From Phoronis australis (Eukaryota; Phoronida; Phoronidae), in the NCBI GenBank assembly GCA_002633005.1, contig NMRA01000079.1:539413-563571 (forward strand): DNA of 24,159 nucleotides. Reading direction: 5' to 3'. Shown here one piece after another: positions 10,901 to 18,200 of this stretch. The notes beneath the pieces are model-generated. The model made no database searches. It worked only from the letters and a program-made list of their open reading frames with translations, and was not told where the DNA came from. Position 1 is the first letter of the stretch, and every line of letters starts with the position of its first letter. Both the position numbers and the translations under genes were made by a program.

Positions 10901-12520
10901 GCTGTTTTGTATGCTCATTGATGTCCATGGGTTTCTATTAACTTTTATGCTCCCACATATTTATATGTGGCCGCATTATGCTCTCATCTCCGTCCGTCCA
11001 GCGTCCGTCTGTCCGGCATCCGCTGCTCTATCTCCAAAACCCTTTGACATAGGTTCATGAAATTTGGCACATTTGTTCCTTTCATGGATGGGACAGCACG
11101 AGCGAACTTTCCGATGGATCCGACTACCAATTTGCCCCCTAGTGGCAATTTTAGTTTTTTACGCTTACCTCTACAACTTTCAAGGTCCTCAACATATTTT
11201 CATAAAACTTGCCGATAGGCATCTATTAGTGAGCTGACACTGTCATCCGGTTTTTGGATGGATTTGATGTAGTTTGCGCCACCTAGTGGCCATTTTTACT
11301 GTTTTTAATCTGTTTTTTGGCGTCCACCCCTCTATCAACCAAACGGCTCTTAGGGTGATTGTGAAAATTGGCCTGTATGTTCTTACTACAAAGCTGACGA
11401 TTTTACGATGACTTCGACTACTGTGGCACCTCCTAGTGGCAGTTTTGTCTTTTTTGTGCCCATGGCTGTATCTCCTAAACCGTTTGCAGGATCTTTGCTA
11501 AATAAAGCAAGTGTATTTACATTTTGTTCACAGCGGATGACAACAACTTTCTGACGGATCTGACCACCAGTGTGCCCCCTAGTGGCAATTTCAGTTTTTT
11601 ATGTTTACCTCTGTAACTTCAAAGGTCCTCAACAGATTTTCAGAAACTTTGGAATATAGGTATCTATTTGTGAGATGATGCTATCCTTGCATTTTCGGAT
11701 GGAATTTGGGTACGTTGCACCACTCAGTGGCCATTTTTCCTGTTTTCCTGTTACGTAATCGTATTATTTTTCTTCAGGGATTGAAGATGTTGCCAAGTCC
11801 AAAGAGATGACTGTTACCGATGTGAGTTCGCTTGTGGATAAAGACTGTGAGCCTATGGAAAACAACAAAAAAATGCTGGAATTTCTGAGTTCATCAATGG
11901 CTCCGGTTCACATCGTAAAAGACACTAAGCCTAAAATCAGTCCAAAATATATTATCAAAATGACTCTCGTTGGTCACACCTTTTCTGGGAAAACGAGTCT
12001 CCTTGATTACTGGCAAAACAATCGGTTCAATGCTTCACAGCACGCTACCATTGGAGCCTCTTTTCAGGTTAAGGTTATGTCGACGAACATAGGCGGGGCA
12101 AAATTGGAGGTGTGGGATACAGCCGGGCATGAAGCGTATATGAAACTTTCCCAACTTTATCTCCGGGGTTCTCGCTGTGTTGTGATTCTTATCGATGTAA
12201 CTAATGCAAAGAGTTTGGAGAGTGCTTTACATTGGTACGGTTTATGTAAGGAATTTGGCAGAGACTATTGTGTATTCATGTGTAACAAAACTGACTTGAA
12301 AGAACGTGTTGAACTCGATAGAGAAACTGTAGAGGAAGCAATTGGTGATAATCCCTGCTTCTGGGTGTCTGCAAAGACTGGTGAGAACGTGAATAATGCC
12401 TTTTCTATGGCTGCCCTGGGAGCAGTTGTCCGTGCTAGTGCCGAGACTGAAGCAGTTCGTCACATTAACATATTGAGGTTACCTGAAGGAGAACGCAGGT
12501 GGCACTGCATACTTTTGTGA
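4750..12520 (+). CDS. CARD-Rab fusion GTPase (three coding exons, 341 residues)
   Basis: The coding parts of the exons, 4750-4956, 6338-6413 and 11778-12520, sum to 1023 bases plus stop; introns are phase 0 and phase 1. Residues 1 to about 90 form a CARD: acidic start MNEGDKIRL, then DKAATLLNMLPKKGPNAYK and the split AFYDSL...WIIKKL ending, as in caspase-9/CRADD-type CARDs. Residues 151 to about 320 form a Rab-type GTPase: P-loop GHTFSGKT (160-167), switch I TIGASF (185-190), WDTAGHE (207-213), NKTD (264-267) and SAK (292-294). The C terminus CILL is a geranylgeranylation-type CaaX box. TIGASF resembles the Rab5/Rab22 group. His212 replaces the usual catalytic Gln. Known: CARDs pair with CARDs in apoptosis and innate signalling; Rabs mark membranes. 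Inferred: a membrane-tethered CARD adaptor controlled by GTP. The start is chosen because CARD homology begins there; an upstream extension is possible. Confidence 0.85.
5468..5967. mobile_element. 500-bp DNA transposon remnant with CAGGGCTTGGAAT ends
   Basis: Perfect 13-bp terminal inverted repeats, CAGGGCTTGGAAT at 5468 and ATTCCAAGCCCTG ending at 5967, are flanked by the direct repeat ATTAAT (5462-5467 and 5968-5973). The CAGGG...CCCTG ends resemble hAT-like elements, though hAT copies usually have 8-bp duplications. The interior is GC-rich with several TTTCCGCG words and overlapping open frames on both strands (5607-5968) that I cannot assign to a transposase. It lies in intron 4957-6337. 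Confidence 0.75.
6338..6413 (+). CDS. CARD exon, second part (residues 70-94)
   Basis: The acceptor CTCGCTGCTTTCAG ends at 6337; the exon reads AFYDSLCQDPVYEWIIKKL and ends TCA G|GTGAGC, a strong donor in phase 1. It supplies the last CARD helices, completing the fold begun in the previous exon. The leftover G joins GG of the next exon as a glycine codon. Confidence 0.85.
6414..7008 (+). other. Intron 2, first part: no element recognised
   Basis: AT-rich, no coding potential that I trust. Overlapping open frames on both strands near 6400-6870 lack splice or domain support. Confidence 0.4.
7009..7814 (+). repeat. Direct duplication, copy A
   Basis: This runs almost base for base with 10012-10837, starting TGCAGACTACCATATAGAG and ending GCTCTGTTACCATG. 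Small indels and a few substitutions separate the copies. Within it, diverged subunits of the 440-bp repeat family can be read (GGGCGTCCAGTGGCCAC near 7448; GTGCCTCCTAGTTTTATT near 7560). The matching open frames in both copies are therefore repeat, not genes. Confidence 0.9.
7815..8253 (+). other. Intron 2, no gene seen
   Basis: Unique AT-rich intron sequence between duplication copy A and the next repeat array; nothing recognised. Confidence 0.4.
8254..9010 (+). repeat. Array of the 436-440 bp repeat, middle block
   Basis: About 190 bp at 8261-8449 recurs at 8697-8890, exactly 436 bases on, with very few differences (for example TTTTGAAC against TTTCGAAC). TGCCCCCTAGTGG is at 8254-8266. 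A further diverged subunit, CACTGTAGTGGCAATG, starts near 8908 and runs to about 9010. Open frames on both strands here (8330-8602, 8621-8821) follow the repeat and are rejected as genes. Confidence 0.85.
9011..10011 (+). other. Intron 2, no gene seen
   Basis: AT-rich unique sequence with no long open frame. The ambiguous base N at 10011 sits exactly at the left edge of duplication copy B, so an assembly join there is possible. Confidence 0.5.
10012..10837 (+). repeat. Direct duplication, copy B
   Basis: Second copy of 7009-7814, in the same orientation about 3.0 kb away. It differs by short insertions such as GTGCTCGAA after ATAGA and by scattered substitutions. Similarity stops after GCTCTGTTACCATG. 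The preceding base is N. Confidence 0.9.
10945..11745 (+). repeat. Array of the 436-440 bp repeat, block next to the Rab exon
   Basis: It opens with a hairpin CCACATAT-TT-ATATGTGG (10953-10970) and a CCGTCCGTCCAGCGTCCGTC leader, then subunits with cores TGCCCCCTAGTGG (11133-11145), GCGCCACCTAGTGGCCA (11276-11292), CACCTCCTAGTGGCAG (near 11428) and TGCCCCCTAGTGG again (11573-11585), a period of 440. The last subunit (core CAGTGGCCA near 11720) ends about 35 bases before the splice acceptor of the Rab exon. The family is dispersed in the window (also 1-720 and 8254-9010). Confidence 0.85.
11778..12520 (+). CDS. Rab GTPase exon with linker and CILL terminus (residues 95-341)
   Basis: The acceptor ATTATTTTTCTTCAG ends at 11777; GG completes the glycine codon begun in the previous exon. 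Residues 96 to about 150 are a polar linker (KEMTVTDVSSLVDKD...). The whole GTPase follows with no intron. Rab-specific features: IGASF, KLEVWDTAG, a YLRGS segment after switch II, and a VILIDVTNAKSL strand. The catalytic-Gln position is His (CAT 12128-12130). The last residues WHCILL (Cys codon 12506-12508) predict prenylation. Most Rab genes split this domain over several exons, so a single exon is unusual. Confidence 0.9.
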
Positions 12521-14098
12521 AGTGTGTCGCGTTCTAGACTGTGAGGAATGCATAAATGTCTTGGTGTCTAGTCTGTGAGATCAGTAATGTTTTCTTCGGG
12601 AATGTATTCCTGCCAGCTCTATAATTAGCTGATACATTGCTTTCGAATGTGGTCTGCGTTTTGTAGACCGCAAGCCATTACCTTGCACTTGTGGTGAAAA
12701 AATCATTTATAGAATGGATACAATGAATCAATCCCACAATTCAATGTTTCAACTTCACCGACCAATCACTTCAGTGGCTGCCATTTTGCTAGGATAAGAT
12801 AGTAAGCTCCCGAGCATACTCATGAAACACTCGCTTTTCACTCATGTGATTTTGCGAGATGTTACTTTTCTCATAAGAAACTTGGTCTACAGTGCTCTCC
12901 TGCCCTGTAATTGGCCATCAAGTCTGTATGATAGTATGCAGCAAAATGTGGTTTGTTTCATAGTGAGTGTGCTTTTTATTTCGAAGAACTGTTTATCCTA
13001 TATTGTTATTGTACTGCTGATTTAACTTCTAATCAATGATATTCAGGGACAAACATTACTGAAGCGACAAAACTGATCCCGACATAGTTAGATAACTACA
13101 ACAAAGCTGGTCAGAGGACATGGCACTGAGCAATTCAAGCCTTCAACTGGGTGGTGGTATGAGGGGTGAATTGAATGTTAACATAGGGTGTGGATGTGGT
13201 TCTGATCAGGGATGTTGAAGGACGTTTCTGCCCCTCAATATTTTGTATCTTCCTAGGAGCCCATAGTGTCGATTTTGGTAACATTTCCGTTTTGTGCTGC
13301 TTAGTAGATTTGGGTAAAATATTTTTGTAAATTTTAAACGTTAAGGTGTCAAGTTGTGTGTACAGATGTATTGGTGTAGTGTCAGTGTTCTCCACCATAG
13401 AAAATTCATACTTGAAGGAAATTAAAAAGTCATGTCCCTGTTTGAAATCTATGTCTATATTGTTGGGAGTTTGGGTGTTGGAATAGATGCATTGAGCTGG
13501 TACCAAAAGTTTAGAATGTGCTAATTTGCTTATGAATTCACTTAAGGAATATTCAAACACCACTGCACGCAACAGTGCATGTTAAATGAATCAAATCTGT
13601 CTGTCTTGTTTGTCCGTTGGTATGAGTCAGCAGAGTCACAGTATGTAAAACTAAGCCACTGTAGTTTTTTGATCTCTTTGTATGCTAACAACTTTGTATG
13701 GTTATCTGACAGGCTAGTCTCTTCAAACAGGACTGGTCCATGCCAAAAGCTACACACAATATCTATAACTAGTTTGAGGTCTTCTCAGTATTTACAAATG
13801 CTAGGCATGGCCATGTTTTCTCTCTGTGACCCTCTCTCTCTTTGACTGAGGTCTGCTCAGCCCTCTTTTAGTCTAATTCATTCCAAACACAATAATGACA
13901 CGAGACTTGTCTTAATTGTTATTATTCATTAATTATTTTTGTGTTTTTATTTTGTTGGTGGTCTGTTTCTTGCGGCCCATGCCTGTGCTGTTCACCAGTC
14001 GTGTACTTCTACTGTTTTATGTGGTGTAAAAGTGAGTTATGTTTCTCTCTTAGTCAGAAAAATTGTCTTACACTCGGACTCGATCTTGGTGTATACTG
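12521..14098 (+). other. Probable 3' UTR of the CARD-Rab gene
   Basis: AT-rich sequence following the stop with no intron signal needed. An antisense open frame of 145 codons (13572-13135) and smaller frames occur but show no recognisable domain. The UTR length depends on which poly(A) signal is used; an ATTAAA near 13420 is an earlier alternative. Confidence 0.5.
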
Positions 14099-14104
14099 AA
14101 TAAA
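14099..14104 (+). terminator. Candidate poly(A) signal AATAAA of the CARD-Rab gene
   Basis: This is the first canonical AATAAA I find after the stop at 12520. It is followed by a T- and GT-rich stretch (TTTTTTGATGTAGTTGTTTG), as expected for a cleavage site. Confidence 0.45.
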
Positions 14105-15055
14105 GCATTTTTTGATGTAGTTGTTTGCTCATAATTACGAACTGGTATAATTTTAGAGATTTTGCAGAGATATGTTATGTATCAAATGTTTTGGAGTTTG
14201 ATTTTGAGTATAAATATTAAACCTGGGGACCTAGGGGTCTCTCGTGAAAAGTGACTCAGGTGTAAGACCGAAATTTAGTCTTACTCTCCACATATCTATT
14301 TCCGAAAATTAATTTAATTTCACTTGTACAGAAGTTCTAAGTCTCTGGCAATATAAACATGGCTGGAAGTTACTGAAATAATTATGTACATTATTTTTTG
14401 CCTGTGACCCAATCAAAATTGCATGGCTGAACCTTTTTAGCAATTGTGAAGTGGGAACCCATGATCAAATTTCTTTCTTTAGTCATTTTCATGAATCAGA
14501 CCCCAGTGCCCAGTAGTGTGTGTGTGAGAATGCTGAATATGTTTTGTGAACCATGTATCTAATGTCTTGGTCTTGTGTTATGTAGTAGATGAATATGATT
14601 GAAATTGTCATTTATATTGTTTTATTTTATCGCCAAATATGTAGGTCTTGTAACATCTTTGAAATATTGCATGCCCTATTCATGCCCTGCCAAATGGGTT
14701 GTGTGCTTTCATTTGTGATTATTTAGCTGATTAACAATCAAATGCTGTTTGGATTCTCAATGAGTACTGAATTGTATAATGATATTTTGAGTATTATATT
14801 TCTTATATACCAGTATGCTTTCTATCACCTTTGATGCTCTTGTCCTGCAAAAATGAAAATATATTATAATTTATATATGCTTAACTCCTTAAAGGTATAT
14901 TGAGCTCTGTTGAGGTAAGGTAATATGACAGTGTACTGTTAGTTACAGCAAAAATGATTTAGCTGTCCACCATCCAACTGTTAGATGTTATCTGAAGCCG
15001 TTAGTTTTAGATGTCGCCACTAGGGGTTTCAAGTTCGATAACTGCTGTGTAAACG
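14105..15055. other. Short convergent intergenic region
   Basis: No gene seen. It lies between the two tail-to-tail genes. A single GCCACTAGGGG (15015-15025), the same core word as in the intronic repeat arrays but in the other orientation, lies near the FABP gene's 3' end. Confidence 0.45.
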
Positions 15056-15061
15056 TTTATT
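15056..15061 (-). terminator. Candidate poly(A) signal AATAAA of the FABP-like gene
   Basis: TTTATT on the + strand reads AATAAA on the - strand, 114 bases after the FABP-like stop codon. This spacing fits a compact 3' UTR and supports the last-exon call. Confidence 0.55.
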
Positions 15062-15174
15062 TCAGTTGCAGAGGATTCAATGCAAGTTGACTATAAGAGT
15101 TCACACAGTAAAGTATGAAACATCCCCAACACATCCGGTGTATTCATAAACCTAAATAATTTATGGAAAAATGC

Positions 15175-15240
15175 CTATTGTGAATACCTATATGCTTCGT
15201 GTGTGAACTTGTCCACAAGTGTGCTTATTTCAACAAATAC
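15175..15240 (-). CDS. FABP-like last exon
   Basis: The acceptor CTGTAGTTTTGCAG precedes GTA TTT GTT GAA; 21 codons and TAG follow. Phase 0, as in the family's exon 4 (usually 16 to 20 codons). KFTHEAYRY aligns with the closing beta strand (xxTRxYxR). The preceding reading frame upstream of the acceptor is intron. Confidence 0.6.
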   Translation of the reverse strand, partial: VFVEISTLVDKFTHEAYRYSQ

Positions 15241-18200
15241 CTGCAAAACTACAGATTGCAACCCAGTAAAACTATACGGATTTCTGATTCTAAAAGGCCT
15301 GAAGCATTTGCAAAGAATAAATGTATGATAGCAGAACAATGATGTCCATAAAATCATTTTTTTCAATATAATTCTTCAACTAGGACCAATATCAAACTCC
15401 AGCTGTTCAAGATGTACGTAAAGGACGTTGTTACAGTTTTTCTGAAATAGCATTTGGTTTCGTTTTCATGGAAATTTTGAAAAAAATTTTTCGTTAACAT
15501 TGTGTAAGTTCTGTTTTTAATAGCCCCGCATGCAAAATTAGACCTTTTCATAGATAATCTCTGACAGCGTTTTGGAGAAAAATGCATAAAGCACAGTATC
15601 TGAAACTTTCATTTGAATCCAGTATGTCGTATCTGAGATGTGATATTCCGAAGCATGCGCTTACCCGGGGCCCACACGAGCCCCCCATTTGGCGAAGTGG
15701 GCAAAAAGGTTATACCTCCTTAGGGAAACAAAAACTCCGAAAAAAGTAGAACACGAGACATAAGTCCATGATGAAAAGACAGGAGCTACCAAAGTTTGGC
15801 GAATAACCAATTCATAGCTCAAAACGCACCCCATGAATCTTAGTAAATGGTACTCATTCTCAAAAATTTGAGCCCCCCATTCTCTAGGCTGAGTGCGCGC
15901 ATGTGAAATCGGCCAAATTTTAAGATTTGTAAGGCCCTACATAATCTTAATCATTCAAAAAAAAAACGAAGTATCGCGTGTCAGTGCTATACCTCGGGCT
16001 AACTGTGTAGTACACGTGCTTCTTCATTAAAACCAAGTATAACGAGCTGCGTAGCCTAATATTGCGTTTTTTATTTGATTTTCATTTGCCAAGGGTAATT
16101 ATAGTTGAAGCTAAGTGTTGAGAATTATCAATTCCGCCGTCTGGTCGAACATCTGGTGAACGCCGTCTACTTAGCATTTCTGTAGCACAGATATGCAGGT
16201 GACGCCGTTACAGGAGCTGGACTAAAATGGAAGAAGTGGTATGTGAGCAAACAGTGGCAACGAGTTAAAGACAATTAGACTGTACTGAAGCCGTATCTTG
16301 TTGCGTGTATAACGTACTAAGTTCTGCCACATGGTGGAATCCTGACAATCGGTCCGGGGACACTCAAAAAAATTCAGTCGTGAGCAGCACTTCCGTACTA
16401 AGAATGTGTTTCCAAGAACCCTAGTTCGTTAGCTTGTTTCACTGATCTCCCAGTCATGATTGATGTCTAAGTAAATTGTGATGAACAACGTAAACAAACA
16501 AGCACAATAAAATAAACGAGCAATGCGAAGCGTTACGCGAAGCGTTGAAATGCACCCAGGACTGAACCGCAAACAGTTGCTATGCTTCTATTGTTGGCCA
16601 AATTCGTGAACATTAGGCACGTAAATTCATTCTTGTTAGTGGCATAAATTAACTATTAACGGCGTAAATTAATTATTTGCGACGTAAATTAATTTTTAAC
16701 GAGGTAAGCTATTTTCGGCGTAAATTAACTTTTAACGGCTTAAAGTAATTATTCATTTGCGGCATACAGTAAATTAAAGTTAATATACGTACGTAATTTA
16801 CGCATTATGTTACCAATTGTATCAATAAAACAGATTACTTAAAGCTGGCTGAGAAAAATGCCTTTAATAACTCGCTAAATCTATAACAATCATTTGCGAG
16901 ATTTTTTATTGCATGTGTCCTGGAACTCTATCAAGTTCTCGTCCTTAGCATACTGTAGCATATTGCTGACGGCAAAATGATTCAAACTCACCATGTTCAT
17001 TGTTGCGCCGTCGATCACTTTGCAAATAGTCAGCACATTTCCGTTTGGCATTTTATGCCTTTCTTCCCACTTGCCGCCATTAAAAGAGTGAGTCGTCTGT
17101 GAAGCAGAACACATATACGTGATTTTTGCATGGAATCGTCAAAACTTGTAGGCCTCGCAGCAGTACACTTGGACTTTTTATTGTTCAGTCTGTGGGCATC
17201 GTCTAAAGCCTTCACAGAGCGAATACTTTTGACATAGTATTATTGCTGTCAAAAACTAAAGTTTGATTTAGACCACTTAGGCTGGCGTTATAAAATTGGT
17301 TTATACTTGTTGCTTACTAAGACGTGGAGTACTTTTTTGGTCTTGCAAAGAACTGAAAAAATTTATTAGTTGTTTATTATTTGTTCATTATTTATACGTC
17401 TATTGTTATTCATTATTTATTGACTATATATTGGTTATTTGTTTATTTATTTATTATGTATTCATTGTTTGTTCATGGTTGATTTATAATTTACTCATTA
17501 CTTATTAAAGATGCGATGTCTCATTAATACCGTGAATATTTAAATTTGTAGCAAGCGCCACCAAATCACTTCCTGGAGAACTGCGTGTACAATCATTAAA
17601 AGAAACAATTTGAAAATAAATTGATGTTTTAAAGAAAACACCACAACTGATACTCAAGGGTGAACCTATGAAAAAATCTTAGTAATTCCAAAAATTACGC
17701 AATCCTTATTTGATTGTGAATTAAACAAATAATAAAAACTGTGCCTTGTCTCAATACATGTAATCTAACGACAATGCTACGGGAGTTTCCCAGGGATTCC
17801 CGTGTCGTCCTAAGAAATGTGGACGAGAAGTGTGTGCAGCTGCTGTCGGATTCTGAGTTGTCGCCATGCACGAAAGACGTGAGGTTCCAAATACACTAAA
17901 TTATATGTCTTCTTTGTTCTCTTGGCCGTCATCGGGTCTTCGTCCACCATTATGAAACATTACGATTCTCATTTACATAAAAATAGTCTCGCAAAACGAG
18001 ACTTTCGCGAGATTGTAATGGTAACTGGCTCTCTGATGGTTTCCGGCACAATGGAGGACACGGGGTAGTTTGTAAATTAGTATTTCATTTGTATATTCAC
18101 AATTTAATGAGACTATCAATCTTTAAGTACTTATTATTTATTGCGTATAAGCGCTCTCAATTAAACTAGATTTCCCAAGAGCCCGCGCGCGTTAATTAGC

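Noticed and set aside
13135-13572. 145-codon - strand frame
   Set aside because: Antisense to the likely 3' UTR, no recognised domain, ordinary length for AT-rich sequence; kept only as a note.
17105-17134. SFDDSMQKSR on the - strand as the missing FABP segment
   Set aside because: Although FD(D/E)(S/T)xxxxR spacing matches, it would need a 22-base intron and the phases lead to a stop in exon 3.
17296-17508. 70-codon + strand frame rich in Tyr, Leu and Ile
   Set aside because: Translation of an AT-rich simple-sequence run.
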